Shown here: positions 45,790 to 55,090 of the stretch, one piece after another | How positions within the stretch are numbered: position 1 is the first letter of the stretch | Layout of the letters: each line of letters begins with the position of its first letter | Assembly (NCBI RefSeq): GCF_011290685.1 | Contig: NZ_JAANYN010000001.1 | Coordinates: 727,325-791,324, forward strand | From: Cyclobacterium plantarum | GTDB taxonomy: Bacteria; Bacteroidota; Bacteroidia; Cytophagales; Cyclobacteriaceae | DNA: 64,000 nt | Direction: 5' to 3' | Made by a program: the position numbers and the translations under genes | The notes under the pieces: model-generated | Told to the model about the DNA's origin: nothing | Databases searched by the model: none | The model's input: only the letters and a program-made list of their open reading frames with translations

Positions 45790-46580
45790 AGTCACAAAGG
45801 ACACGAAGGGGGCACAAAGAGCCCAAAGGATTTTGGCAGTGGTTTGTAGCGGGCATTACAGCTATCGTTTCACCAAGGAAATAATCCGGCAATAACGCAA
45901 TTATATGAAATCAATCGAGGATGAATTCCCCCTTAAAAAGGGGGATTAAGGGGGATTTTTTTGTGCACATTTAGGACCACGGATTAAAATAATAGTCACA
46001 AAGCACACCAAGCAGGCACAAAGAGCGCAAAGAATTTTGGTAATGGTTGGAAATGGATACTTAAGCTAACCTCCAGCCATCGAAACCAGCAGGTAAGAGC
46101 ACACATCTAAAATCGATCCAGGATAAATCCCCCTTAATAAGGGGGCAGGGGGATTTTTATATACAATAAGGACAGCGGAGCGGGTAGAAAATAATGGTCA
46201 CAAAGCACACCAAGAAGGCACCAAGAAACCAAAGGATTTTGGCAGTGGTTTGTAGCGGGCGCTACAGCTATCGTCCCGCCAAGGAAATAATCAGGCAATA
46301 GCGCAATTATAGGAAATCAAGCGAGGATGAATTCCCCCTTAAAAAGGGGGATTAAGGGGGATTTTTTTGTACACATTAAGACCACGGATTAAAATAATAG
46401 TCACAAAGCACACCAAGCAGGCACAAAGAGCGCAAAGAATTTTGGTAATGGTTGGAAATGGATTCTTAAGCTAACCTCCAGCTACCAAAACCAGCAGGTA
46501 AGAGCGCACATATGAAATCGCACCAAGACAAAATCCCCCTTTTTAAGGGGGAGACAGGGGGATTTTATTTTGAAAACATG
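45790..46580. repeat. tandem duplicated palindrome-rich repeat array
   Basis: Two copies of a roughly 400-base unit lie in tandem (about 45790-46190 and 46195-46580). Each unit has two related halves. All four start with TCACAAAG-type sequence (near 45792, 45996, 46198, 46401) and end with a CCCCCTT...AAGGGGG palindrome plus a second GGGGG and a T run (near 45928, 46129, 46334, 46535). The first halves share GGCAGTGGTTTGTAGCGGGC and CAGCTATCGT; the second halves share TTTTGGTAATGGTTGGAAAT. The palindromes with T runs may also act as terminators. Confidence 0.85.
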
Positions 46581-46705
46581 CCCTAGTTTTGATTCCCTTC
46601 ATTAAATACCAAACACCTTTTTGAAGGAGGCTCACTTTTTTGCTAAAGCATCAGATTATTCCCACCATGTAGCCTGCCTCAAGAAATGGTCCTGAGAAAA
46701 ATGTC

Positions 46706-46740
46706 AAAAAAAAACCTGACCAATACGGGCCAGGTTTTTT
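46706..46740 (-). terminator. terminator of the ribosomal protein-tsf operon
   Basis: On the minus strand AACCTGGCC pairs with GGTCAGGTT (one G-U pair) and is followed by nine T. It starts about 27 bases after the tsf stop. Confidence 0.85.
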
Positions 46741-46766
46741 GATAGCATATATTTTTACAAGCTGAA

Positions 46767-47597
46767 TTAACCAATAGATACCCGCTTGAAATCGGATACA
46801 GTCAATCCTTTGCTAACGCTGTCCAGGTATTGCGCAATGGTTTGGCTGTTGTCCTTAACAAAAGCCTGGCTCAATAAAGTATTTTCCTTATAGAACTTGT
46901 TCAACTTGCCCATGGCAATTTTTTCCAGCATGGCTTCGGGCTTGCCTTCCTGCCTTGCCTGGTCCTTACCCACTTCAATTTCTCTTTCGATCACGGAAGC
47001 ATCCACACCGTCTTTGTCCACAGCTACAGGACTCATGGCAGCAATTTGCATGGCCACATCTTTAGCCGCTTCAGAAACGTCGGCACCTCCTGTATTGGTC
47101 AGGGCTACCAGTACGCCCAATTTGCCATTGGAGTGGATGTAGGGCTCTACTACTTCACCCGATACTTTTTCCAGATGGGAAACTTCAATCTTTTCGCCGA
47201 TTTTACCGGTCATTTCGGTGATTTTTTCACCAATGGTAATGCCCTCAAAGGGAAGGGCCATGACGGCATCAATGGAATCTGCATTGGCTTTCACTGCCGC
47301 ATCCAAAATGGCATTGGCAAAACCGCTGAACTCATCATTTTTGGCAACAAAGTCCGTTTCACAGGTTAGGGATATCAGTGTACCGGTTTTCCCATCGGCA
47401 CTGACATGTGTGGCTACCACACCTTCCTTGGTTTCTCTGTCTGCCCTGGAGGCGGATACTTTCTGCCCTTTTTTTCTCAGGATATCAATAGCTTTTTCAA
47501 AATCTCCTTCCGCTTCGGTGAGGGCTTTTTTACAGTCCATCATACCGGCGCCGGTCTTTTGTCTCAATTTATTTACCTCTTGTGCAGTAATCGCCAT
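46767..47597 (-). CDS. tsf: translation elongation factor Ts
   Basis: 276 residues, normal for the phylum. The N-terminal UBA-like domain has VNKLRQKTGAGMMDCKKAL (about 8-26), and the core has the CETDFVAKNDEF motif near 79-90, which contacts EF-Tu. EF-Ts exchanges GDP on EF-Tu. It is the last gene of the rplM-rpsI-rpsB-tsf operon. Confidence 0.98.
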   Translation of the reverse strand: MAITAQEVNKLRQKTGAGMMDCKKALTEAEGDFEKAIDILRKKGQKVSASRADRETKEGVVATHVSADGKTGTLISLTCETDFVAKNDEFSGFANAILDAAVKANADSIDAVMALPFEGITIGEKITEMTGKIGEKIEVSHLEKVSGEVVEPYIHSNGKLGVLVALTNTGGADVSEAAKDVAMQIAAMSPVAVDKDGVDASVIEREIEVGKDQARQEGKPEAMLEKIAMGKLNKFYKENTLLSQAFVKDNSQTIAQYLDSVSKGLTVSDFKRVSIG

Positions 47598-47709
47598 TGG
47601 TTTATTTATTTTAATGTTGATGTATCAATAGGTATTGACAGTAAAAACAAAAATTGAACAGCAGGCAAGGGCCAGTGTCCAATTTTTGTAAATAAAATGT
47701 CAATGTGAA

Positions 47710-48471
47710 TTATTCGTTGGTTTCAGCGTCGGCTGCTTTCTTGGCTTCCTCTTCTTCAGAGAGTTTGGCTTCGTCCTTGTCTTTCTTTCGTTCGGACAAG
47801 CCTTCTTCGATGGCAGCGCCAAATGCTTTCACCAGCAGTGAAATGGATTTAAAAGCATCATCATTGGCAGGTATGGGGAAATCCACCTCGTTGGGGTTGG
47901 AATTGGTATCCACCAATGCAAATACAGGAATACCTAGTTTTTTGGCTTCCGAAAGGGCAATGTGTTCCCTTTTGATATCTACAATAAAAAGGGCTGCCGG
48001 AAGACGGGTAAGATCGGATATACCGCCCAGTACGTTTTCAAGCTTTTCCCGCTGACGGCTGATCATCAACCGTTCTTTTTTCGCCAGGTTGCTGTAAGAA
48101 TCGTCTTTTGACAATTTGTCAATGGTAGACATTTTCTTCAGGGACTTTCGGATGGTGGCAAAATTGGTCATCATGCCGCCCAGCCACCTTTCAGTAACGT
48201 AAGGCATTTTCAGCCTTCTGGCTTCCTCTGCTACCAGGTCCTTGGCTTGTTTTTTTGTCGCTACAAACATTACTTTCTTGCCTGAGCGTACGATCTGCTT
48301 GATTGCGTTGGATGCTTCTTCAAGGCAAACGAGCGTTTTGTTTAGATCTATGATATGGATCCCATTCTTCTCCATGAAGATATAGGGCGCCATTCTAGGA
48401 TCCCACTTTCTTGTTAAGTGTCCGAAGTGAACACCAGCATCCAGTAAGTCTTTATATTCTATATTGGCCAT
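47710..48471 (-). CDS. rpsB: 30S ribosomal protein uS2
   Basis: 253 residues. [20 protein letters not shown] at the start, the [12 protein letters not shown] segment, and [13 protein letters not shown] near the RNA-binding region are all uS2 signatures. It has an acidic C-terminal tail ([11 protein letters not shown]). tsf follows 112 bases later on the same strand. Confidence 0.98.
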   Translation of the reverse strand: MANIEYKDLLDAGVHFGHLTRKWDPRMAPYIFMEKNGIHIIDLNKTLVCLEEASNAIKQIVRSGKKVMFVATKKQAKDLVAEEARRLKMPYVTERWLGGMMTNFATIRKSLKKMSTIDKLSKDDSYSNLAKKERLMISRQREKLENVLGGISDLTRLPAALFIVDIKREHIALSEAKKLGIPVFALVDTNSNPNEVDFPIPANDDAFKSISLLVKAFGAAIEEGLSERKKDKDEAKLSEEEEAKKAADAETNE

Positions 48472-48517
48472 TTATAAATATTGATTTGATATTTCGTTTG
48501 GGAGAAAAATTCCAAAA

Positions 48518-48904
48518 TTATCGTTTGGAGAACTGGAATCTTCTTCTTGCTTTTCTACGACCAGCTTTCTTACGTTCCACCATTCTGGAGTCACGGGTAA
48601 GAAACCCTTCCTTTTTCAGGGGAGTTCTGTGCTCTTCGTTGATTTCACACAAAGCCCTGGATATGGCCATGCGAATCGCTTCTGCCTGACCACTGATGCC
48701 ACCACCATCAACATTGATGTTGATATCATAGGCGCCGTCTTCATTGACCAATGCCAAAGGCTGTTTCACCACTATCTGGTGCAACTCAAAGGGGAAATAG
48801 GTTTCCAGTGACCTTTTGTTTACGGTGATTTTCCCATTTCCGGCCTTGATGTAAATCCTGGCTACAGATTCTTTTCTTCTTCCGATTTTGTTAATTACTT
48901 CCAT
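48518..48904 (-). CDS. rpsI: 30S ribosomal protein uS9
   Basis: 128 residues. [22 protein letters not shown] at the start and the GLLTRDSR-like [27 protein letters not shown] end are diagnostic; the C-terminal arginine-lysine tail reaches the decoding centre. It lies 13 bases after rplM. Confidence 0.98.
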   Translation of the reverse strand: MEVINKIGRRKESVARIYIKAGNGKITVNKRSLETYFPFELHQIVVKQPLALVNEDGAYDININVDGGGISGQAEAIRMAISRALCEINEEHRTPLKKEGFLTRDSRMVERKKAGRRKARRRFQFSKR

Positions 48905-48917
48905 TTACGGGCTAGCA

Positions 48918-49361
48918 TTAAAGTTTTACTTCTTTTGGTTTCTGAGCACTGTGGGGATGTTCCGAACCGGCGTAAACATACAGGTTGGTATACATTTTTC
49001 TACCCAGCCTGCTTTTGGGCAACATGCCTTTCACTGCCTTTTCTACTAAAGTTCTTGGAGCTTTTTCCATCAGGATTTTGGGAGTAGCGATACGCTGTCC
49101 TCCGGGATAGCCCGTATGGCGCACATATACTTTTTCATTCCACTTCCTTCCGGTAAGTCTGATTTTTTCGGCATTGATGACAATCACGTTATCACCACAA
49201 TCCACATGAGGGGTAAAGTTTGGTTTGTGCTTCCCTCTCAACATTTTCGCCACTTCGCTCGCAAATCTACCCAGTATCTGAGATTGGGCATCCACTACCA
49301 CCCAATTTTTATCCACCGTGGCATCATTTGCTGATATGGTCTTATAGCTTAAAGTATTCAC
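48918..49361 (-). CDS. rplM: 50S ribosomal protein uL13
   Basis: 147 residues from a GTG start at 49361; no ATG fits the known N-terminus (NTLSYKTISAN). The WVVVDAQSQILGRFASEVAKMLRGK and GMLPKSRLGRKM motifs are uL13 hallmarks. First gene of the operon, with its own promoter about 60 bases upstream. Confidence 0.97.
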   Translation of the reverse strand: MNTLSYKTISANDATVDKNWVVVDAQSQILGRFASEVAKMLRGKHKPNFTPHVDCGDNVIVINAEKIRLTGRKWNEKVYVRHTGYPGGQRIATPKILMEKAPRTLVEKAVKGMLPKSRLGRKMYTNLYVYAGSEHPHSAQKPKEVKL

Positions 49362-49419
49362 TGTGTGTAAATGTTTAATTATTAGCTTGTTAAATACATT
49401 TCACCCTCAAAAAGGGACA

Positions 49420-49451
49420 CAAAGATAGAAGTAAATTCCATTAATTGCAAA
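49420..49451 (-). promoter_or_regulatory. promoter of the rplM-rpsI-rpsB-tsf operon
   Basis: Read on the minus strand: TTTG (49451-49448), 20 bases, then TATCTTTG (49427-49420), a full match to the Bacteroidota promoter. The leader to the rplM GTG is about 50 bases. Confidence 0.7.
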
Positions 49452-50136
49452 GGAATCTAAAGTTTACTGCCTTATTTTCACAAGAATACGCTTGCTGGAA
49501 GGGCTCCAATTGTCATTTCAGAGACTTGGCAGGCCTCAATGCCTAAAAGGAACATGGTCCTCGTTACTTCTGGTATTATCTGGTAGGCGGGCAATCACTG
49601 AAACGGTTTTTCGCCAATACCACTGCCTTTTTGATCCTTATGACAAATTGCTGCCCACTCTGGCTATCTTTATCCTAGGACTGAAGGTTTAATCTTTATA
49701 GTACCGCAAGTCCATATGTACTTTTGGCTTGATCCAAAAGAGTACCAAAAGATCAAGGCACAAAAATCCTTCTGCCCGCAGCCTGCCGCACCCTCCCGAA
49801 AAAAATCGGGACAGGCTCGGTTTTGTGCCGGCCCACCCGCTTTATCTATTCGTAGATGATTCTTCTAAGGGGTTGCTGATAAATAAAAATATCGGGGGAT
49901 GTAATTATTAAGCAACAATCTTCAAATCAATTATATTGTGTCCTTCAATCACTTAATTAGGCAAATTAAGAATTAAAATCCGATCTCTTGCAACCTGATT
50001 TCGCACCCTATAGGCAATACGGTAGCCACTTGAATGCTGATACAGTAGGTGCAGCCCCGGAGTCTTTGTAAACGGTTTTTCCTGGTATTAGGTATCCTGC
50101 GGTACACTGGACCCGGCGTTTCTGTTAATTCCGCTG
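49452..50136. other. gene-free region with a dispersed repeat
   Basis: About 680 bases. Contains a dispersed repeat of roughly 49716-49835 and AT-rich sequence. No gene recognised; short frames at 49492 and 49729 have no family features. Confidence 0.55.
49716..49835. repeat. dispersed repeat, copy 1
   Basis: Contains a hairpin, GTACTTTTGG with CCAAAAGAGTAC, then AAAAATCCTTCTG and a 39-base core (49782-49820) with an internal CCCGA...TCGGG hairpin. The core is repeated, inverted and identical, at 51880-51918. Confidence 0.75.
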
Positions 50137-50850
50137 CTACTTACTTGTCTTCTCTAATTGCTTGATCAATACGGCAAAATCTTTGGGGTAGGGGGCTTCC
50201 GCAGTGATGGGCTCACCGGCCAGGTCCTGAAAGCTGATGGATTGCGCATGCAGGGACACCCGCTGCATGATAGGCCTTTCCTCGGTGTCTTTTTTCAGGT
50301 TAAATTTGCGCTTGAGCTGGGACAGGTACAGCGGCTTTCCTCCGTAGAGCGTATCCCCGCAAATAGGCGCACCCAGGTAGGCCAGGTGTACCCGGATCTG
50401 GTGCAGCCTGCCGGTGATGGGCTTGCAGGCGATCAGGCTGTGGGAAAAATAGGTTTTCAGGGTTTTGAAGAGCGTTTGCGCCGGTTTTCCCTGCGCCGCA
50501 ATGCGGGCGATCCCCTTGTTGCTGGCCGTCAGGTTGCGGTCCACCAGTACCCCATCAAAATCGTGAATGCCCTCGGCTACGGCATGGTACACTTTATCAA
50601 CGGTTCGATTTTCGAATTGCAACGCAATATGCCGGTAAGCTTCGGGGTTTTTGGCAAAGACCAGGCAGCCGGAGGTTTCCTTATCCAGCCGGTGGCAGAC
50701 CTGCAAGTCCTCCCAATATTCCTTTCCCAGGGCAAGCATGTTTTGCGCCTCATGCCGGTCTTCAAGAGTGGCGAAGTAAGGTGGTTTGTTGACGATGATG
50801 TAGTCCTCCGTTTCCAGCAATATCAGTGATGTAAAGTCTATTTTTTTCAT
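50137..50850 (-). CDS. RluA-family RNA pseudouridine synthase
   Basis: 237 residues. The catalytic motif CHRLDKETSGCLVF near 52-65 contains the active-site aspartate D55, and GRLHQIRVHLAYLGAPICGDTLYGG near 150-174 is the second family hallmark. There is no S4 domain, so it is the shorter RluA/TruC-like form. It converts uridine to pseudouridine in rRNA or tRNA; the site is not predictable. Isolated gene, flanked by copies of a dispersed repeat. Confidence 0.93.
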   Translation of the reverse strand: MKKIDFTSLILLETEDYIIVNKPPYFATLEDRHEAQNMLALGKEYWEDLQVCHRLDKETSGCLVFAKNPEAYRHIALQFENRTVDKVYHAVAEGIHDFDGVLVDRNLTASNKGIARIAAQGKPAQTLFKTLKTYFSHSLIACKPITGRLHQIRVHLAYLGAPICGDTLYGGKPLYLSQLKRKFNLKKDTEERPIMQRVSLHAQSISFQDLAGEPITAEAPYPKDFAVLIKQLEKTSK

Positions 50851-51167
50851 GCTGCCTTATTTTCGGCCCGAAGTTCCGAAATTAGCGGGTATAAAAAAAT
50901 CAAAAGTAAATAAAGCGACAGGATTTTAGGTGCTTTTTTGGTGCAGAAATGGCTATTGACTAGAAAAAGGATAAGTCACGACGATTTAATTTTCCGGTGA
51001 AAACCAGGTAAAAGGGGTAGCTGCAGTTTGTTTCAACATCCGAAATGATTAATTTACCTGCGTCAATTTTGGGTTGAGTTATTGTTCAATGTAACAAATA
51101 GGTGCCACGAGATGGCTACAAATACCAACCGGATACCCATTTTAATTGCTACTGGCGAATTGTACCT
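50851..51167. other. intergenic region, nothing recognised
   Basis: 317 AT-rich bases between the pseudouridine synthase start and the HepT-like remnant. It must hold the synthase promoter; no clear element, hairpin or RNA gene seen. Confidence 0.45.
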
Positions 51168-51458
51168 ATGGATAATGATGTACGCTGGAAACAGCGGTTT
51201 TCAAATTACAGGAAAGCATTTAAACAACTTGAAGAATCAGTACGACTTTCCGATACACGAGACCTGAGTAAACTTGAAAAACAAGGGCTTATACAGTCCT
51301 TTGAATATACCCACGAGCTTGCCTGGCTAGTGATGAGAGATTTCTTTTTCTATCAGGGGAATCCCGAAATTCATGGATCAAGAGATGCCATCCGGGAAGC
51401 CTTCAAAAACGGGTTAATTGAAGATGGGGAGATTTGGATGGATATGATAAAAATTTAA
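51168..51458 (+). pseudogene. truncated HI0074/HepT-like nucleotidyltransferase substrate-binding protein
   Basis: 96 residues from the ATG at 51168. DNDVRWKQRFSNYRKAFKQL, THELAWLVMRDF and the final GLIEDGEIWMDMIK are typical of the HI0074 family (HEPN-like partner of MNT nucleotidyltransferases), but the usual C-terminal helix after the MIK segment, with the TSHTYNE-type motif, is missing: a stop comes right after it. The normal length is about 130-140, so this is a truncated, probably dead gene. Confidence 0.65.
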
Positions 51459-51518
51459 AATACCGACTTGCTGGATCATATTAATCGGGTAGGCAGGCTG
51501 TTTTATAAAAAGGAGTAG
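51459..51518 (+). pseudogene. C-terminal remnant of an MNT nucleotidyltransferase
   Basis: Directly after the stop, in the same frame, the sequence encodes NTDLLDHINRVGRLFYKKE and a stop. It resembles the last helix of HI0073/MntA-type nucleotidyltransferases (DHIxRVGxxxY). The pair order HI0074 then HI0073 is usual, so a deletion seems to have removed the end of the first gene and most of the second. Confidence 0.45.
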
Positions 51519-52206
51519 TGGTAGGAGAAGAAACTTCAAAAATCCTTTAACCTGAATTCGACCGAATTTCGAAAAAAACCGTCATTCCGAGACTTAGAGA
51601 GGGTTTTGAGCGGTGAAAGCCGTTGGGATATCTAGCCAGACGAGGCTGCCACACCCTTTACCAGCTCCTAAACCGACCTAAAAGGCTTACTGATGATGTG
51701 TTTTTTAAATACCTGTAAATCAACATATTGAAAATCCTCATCATCACCCTGTTTCCTGCGTTTTAAGAAATTTAGAGTCTACTGGTGACGTGAATAAAAC
51801 CACTTTTTAAAAAAGTAGAGCTAAATAAAAAATGAAGATTTACATTTAGATACGCAAAGAGCGCAGGCCCGACAAAAAACCGAGCCTGTCCCGATTTTTT
51901 TCGGGAGGGTGCGGCAGGTATGTGGGGGGAAGGATTTTTTTGTTCCCGATGAAAAATCGGGACAAAAAGTACAGAGAATAAAAGGAAAAAGGCTGATTTT
52001 AGGCCATAATCCTGGTAATACAAGCAAATTTATATTCTCAAATATTTAAAAATAACCTATCGACAGGCCAATTTCTGCATTTATAAAAACATTTAATTCT
52101 TGCAGTGACGGTTTAATCGGTTTTTTGATGATCTGAACACCAACTCATGTTTTGAAATAATAACGCAAACCAAAAGTATCCCGGTCTTTTCGGACTTGTT
52201 CAGGTT
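51519..52206. other. gene-free region with the inverted dispersed repeat
   Basis: About 690 bases without a gene, holding copy 2 of the dispersed repeat (51866-51975). Short minus-strand frames at 51772-52027 lie over the repeat and are not believable. Confidence 0.55.
51866..51975. repeat. dispersed repeat, copy 2 (inverted)
   Basis: The 39-base core at 51880-51918 is the exact reverse complement of 49782-49820. It continues with AAGGATTTTTTTG, CCCGAT-gaaaa-ATCGGG (51945-51961) and a GTAC end, matching the other copy with small differences. The copies are 2.1 kb apart in opposite orientation. Confidence 0.75.
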
Positions 52207-53271
52207 TCACTCCTTCTTGCCAGGCAATACCGCCCTTGTTCCTATCGGCAGGTCAAAGCTAAATACCGAACCTTTTCCTACAATGGAACTGACTGAAATT
52301 TTACTTTTGTGCCCTTCCAGTATATGTTTGACAATGGCCAGGCCCAGACCGGTGCCGCCCTTTTCCCTGGACCGGCTTTTTTCTACCCGGTAAAACCGCT
52401 CAAAGATGCGTTTCAAATCCTCCGGATGGATGCCTGGTCCCTGGTCCTTAATTTTGATGCTCAGGTGGTTTTTATTATGGTTCAATTGTATGGTTACTTT
52501 CCCCTCTTCTTTGTTGTATTTGATGGCATTGGATACTAGATTTTGTAGTACCCGGTAAATTTTATCCCTATCGGCGTAGGTGATATAAGTGCTGTCCGCT
52601 TCGTACTGGAAATCTATTTTGATACCCCGCTTATGGGCTTTTCCTTCCAGCTGTTCGATGACTTCCAGAATGGAATTCTTTACATCAAAATTTACCGGGT
52701 GGAAGCGGATAAAGCCACTTTCTATCTGGTTGATAGTGATCAGGTCCTGCACCAGGTTTTCCAGGTTGTTCAGGCTTTTGGCTGCCCGTTTCAGGAATTT
52801 ATCCCTGACGGTATGGTCTTCCACTGCTCCATCCAGAAGGGTATGGATATAGCCCTGAGCGGCAAAGATCGGGGTTTTCAATTCATGTGAAATATCTGCG
52901 ATAAACTCCTTCCTGAAGGTCTCGTTTTTTTGAAGGGTTTCTATCTCCCTGTTTTTGGCAGCTGCATAAGCGTTGATATTGGCCTGCAGGCTTTTCAGTG
53001 GTGGGAGGGAGGCTTTCATTTTTTTGGTGGCCTTGATGGCAACATCCTTTTTCTGGATTTTTTCCAGGACATTGTAGATATTGCTGATTTCCCTGAATAC
53101 CAAAAATTCCAGGCTGAGATGGATCAGCAGGTAGCTGATGGAAAAAGAAAGGGCTGCTGTAGCCAGCAACACCAGGCCTCTGCTATCCTCAATAAGGGAT
53201 AAAAATGCAACCAATAATACAGCGATCGAAAAAGATAAGATAAGAGCGATTCCCCTGGAGGTGCTAACCAT
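52207..53271 (-). CDS. sensor histidine kinase (PhoR-like)
   Basis: 354 residues. Two membrane helices (about 8-27 and 34-56) with almost no periplasmic loop suggest intramembrane or cytoplasmic sensing. The HisKA domain holds the phosphorylated histidine in FIADISHELKTP near 123-134. The ATPase domain has the N box LVSNAIKYN, G1 DQGPGI and G2 GGTGLGLAIVKHIL. It passes phosphate to the response regulator encoded 3 bases upstream. The stimulus is unknown; PhoR in this phylum often senses phosphate. Confidence 0.93.
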   Translation of the reverse strand: MVSTSRGIALILSFSIAVLLVAFLSLIEDSRGLVLLATAALSFSISYLLIHLSLEFLVFREISNIYNVLEKIQKKDVAIKATKKMKASLPPLKSLQANINAYAAAKNREIETLQKNETFRKEFIADISHELKTPIFAAQGYIHTLLDGAVEDHTVRDKFLKRAAKSLNNLENLVQDLITINQIESGFIRFHPVNFDVKNSILEVIEQLEGKAHKRGIKIDFQYEADSTYITYADRDKIYRVLQNLVSNAIKYNKEEGKVTIQLNHNKNHLSIKIKDQGPGIHPEDLKRIFERFYRVEKSRSREKGGTGLGLAIVKHILEGHKSKISVSSIVGKGSVFSFDLPIGTRAVLPGKKE

Positions 53272-53274
53272 GGA

Positions 53275-53964
53275 TCAAAGCAAATTAAATTTATAGCCCA
53301 CCCCTTTGACCGTAAAAATATAATCATCGCCAATTTTTTCCCGGACCTTTCTGATATGCACATCCACGGTTCTGGCCAGCACAAAAACATCCGCCCCCCA
53401 TATATTCTTCAACAATTCATCGCGGCTAAAGACCATATTGGGGTTTTTGGCCAGGAAGTAAAGCAGTTCAAATTCTTTTTTGGGCAAAATGATAATTTGA
53501 CCATCCTTGCTGATCGTGTAACTGCTCCTGTCAATGATCAGGTCCCTGACTGCGATTTGGTTGGAGTCCGTTTCCTTTTTGGTTTCCCGGCGAAACAAGG
53601 CCCCTATCCGGCTTATCAGTGCCCTGGGTTTGATGGGTTTGTGGATATAATCGTCTGCCCCTACATCGAAGGCGGCAACCTCCGAATACTCCTCGGACCT
53701 GGCCGTCAAAAATATGATAAAGGTATTTTTCAGCTCGGGGATTTCTCTTATTTGTCTACAGGTTTCCACCCCATCCTGATTGGGCATCATGATGTCCAGT
53801 AAAATAACGTCCGGTTTAAAGGAGATGGCATTTTTGACGGCTTTTACACCATTATTGGCAGTGCTCACTTCATAACCTTCTTTTTCCAGATTGTAAGTTA
53901 ATATTTCGATGATGTCTTCTTCATCATCTACTACCAAAACCTTTAATTTTTGTTTTTCACTCAT
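53275..53964 (-). CDS. OmpR/PhoB-type response regulator
   Basis: 229 residues from the ATG at 53964; the frame extends to a TTG at 54009, but that adds 15 hydrophobic residues not in the family. The receiver domain has VVDDEED, the phosphorylated aspartate in ILLDIMMP near 54 and K in IHKPIKP. The winged-helix DNA-binding domain has FELLYFLAKNPNMVFSRDELL and TVDVHIRKVREKI near the end. It controls transcription and pairs with the kinase 3 bases downstream. Confidence 0.95.
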   Translation of the reverse strand: MSEKQKLKVLVVDDEEDIIEILTYNLEKEGYEVSTANNGVKAVKNAISFKPDVILLDIMMPNQDGVETCRQIREIPELKNTFIIFLTARSEEYSEVAAFDVGADDYIHKPIKPRALISRIGALFRRETKKETDSNQIAVRDLIIDRSSYTISKDGQIIILPKKEFELLYFLAKNPNMVFSRDELLKNIWGADVFVLARTVDVHIRKVREKIGDDYIFTVKGVGYKFNLL

Positions 53965-54107
53965 TGCTTGGTTAGCTAAAAACAACAGGAATTTAAATTG
54001 CTGAACCAAAGGTAGGGATAATAAAAAAAATCAGACTTAAATCAGGGAAAGATTTGGGCCACACCCAAAGAAGATTTTGTAAAAAAATGGCAATTGTTAC
54101 TTTATCA

Positions 54108-54917
54108 TTAATTATTCGTCAAGCTATTGTTAAGCAGTCCCTTGGCCGATACAATATCCATATTGATGGAGCCCACCATCATGCTGGCCTTGATTTTTAC
54201 TGGAATGCGATTGGCATCTGCCGTTATCCATATTTTCACCGGTTTCTTGCCCCGAAATAATTTGTTGCTGGGCAGGGTGGGGCTAAATACATGAGTGTTG
54301 AAATCACCAATCTCGGTAGATACCTCATCCATTCCTTCGTATGTTAATTTTAGGTTATAATTTTTTTTGTCAAAAAAGCCTTTGATCGAGACCTCATCTC
54401 CTTTTTTCAATCCAGTAAGATCCATAGTTCTCAACAGGTAGTACCCGCTTACGATATCCTGTACATTATTGGGGATGTCAAAATGCTCAATTTTGGTCAG
54501 GTTTTTATTTTCCCTGTCGTACAATTTTACTTCAGCATTCTGGTTCTGGTGGTCAAAGTCGATCACTTCATGTTTCCGGTAGTTGCCCTCCTCAATGTGC
54601 CTGTAAGCACGAAAAGGGACAATCTGAGCCGTATCTATATAGCTTCCCCAATTGTCTTTGACATAAAATAATTTGAAAATACTCAAGGTACGACCAAACA
54701 CATCTATTTTGTAAGCGGGGCGGCCATCAATCCGGTGAATCTGATCCGAAATAACCATTTTGGCTTCTGCTGCATTGATGAAAAAATAGCTTACATTGAA
54801 GGTGAGCTCTTCTCCTGTGGTAAATGCCTGGTTTTTCCTCGGGGAAGGTACATCCTTTTCTGGTGCCTGCAAGAGCATCAGGACTGCAATAATTATGGAT
54901 TGTAGGTACAGGTTCAT
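54108..54917 (-). CDS. DUF3108 domain protein, probably periplasmic
   Basis: 269 residues with an N-terminal hydrophobic signal (about 2-17). The body matches the DUF3108 pattern: FTTGEELTFNVSYFFINAAEAKMVI near 31-55 and later FNTHVFSP and IWITADANRIPVKIKA. The family is beta-rich and of unknown function in the envelope. It follows the two-component genes on the same strand but its start is over 900 bases upstream of theirs, so regulation is separate or by read-through. Confidence 0.85.
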   Translation of the reverse strand: MNLYLQSIIIAVLMLLQAPEKDVPSPRKNQAFTTGEELTFNVSYFFINAAEAKMVISDQIHRIDGRPAYKIDVFGRTLSIFKLFYVKDNWGSYIDTAQIVPFRAYRHIEEGNYRKHEVIDFDHQNQNAEVKLYDRENKNLTKIEHFDIPNNVQDIVSGYYLLRTMDLTGLKKGDEVSIKGFFDKKNYNLKLTYEGMDEVSTEIGDFNTHVFSPTLPSNKLFRGKKPVKIWITADANRIPVKIKASMMVGSINMDIVSAKGLLNNSLTNN

Positions 54918-55090
54918 GTATTTTTTAATGGGCTATGATCAAAGTCTATACCATTTTGAATATCAACAGCCAGCGTTTAAATATCCAAAAGTAGTATAAC
55001 GAAATACAAAAACAATGGTTATCCACAGTTGGTAATGAAGCGGCTAATGTTTACTTTCACATTATCAATTGAAAGATTTGAATACATACC

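Larger units (their letters stand above)
45761..46766. other. 1-kb gene-free region between Nudix and tsf
   Basis: Holds the tandem repeat array (45790-46580), a short unremarkable stretch, and the terminator of the tsf operon at its right end. No open frame of note. Confidence 0.7.

Noticed and set aside
45928-46560. CRISPR array
   Set aside because: The repeated palindromes are about 200 bases apart, with related rather than unique sequence between them, and no cas genes are present.
49492-49911. Short plus-strand frames
   Set aside because: They lie over AT-rich spacer and the dispersed repeat, with no family features.
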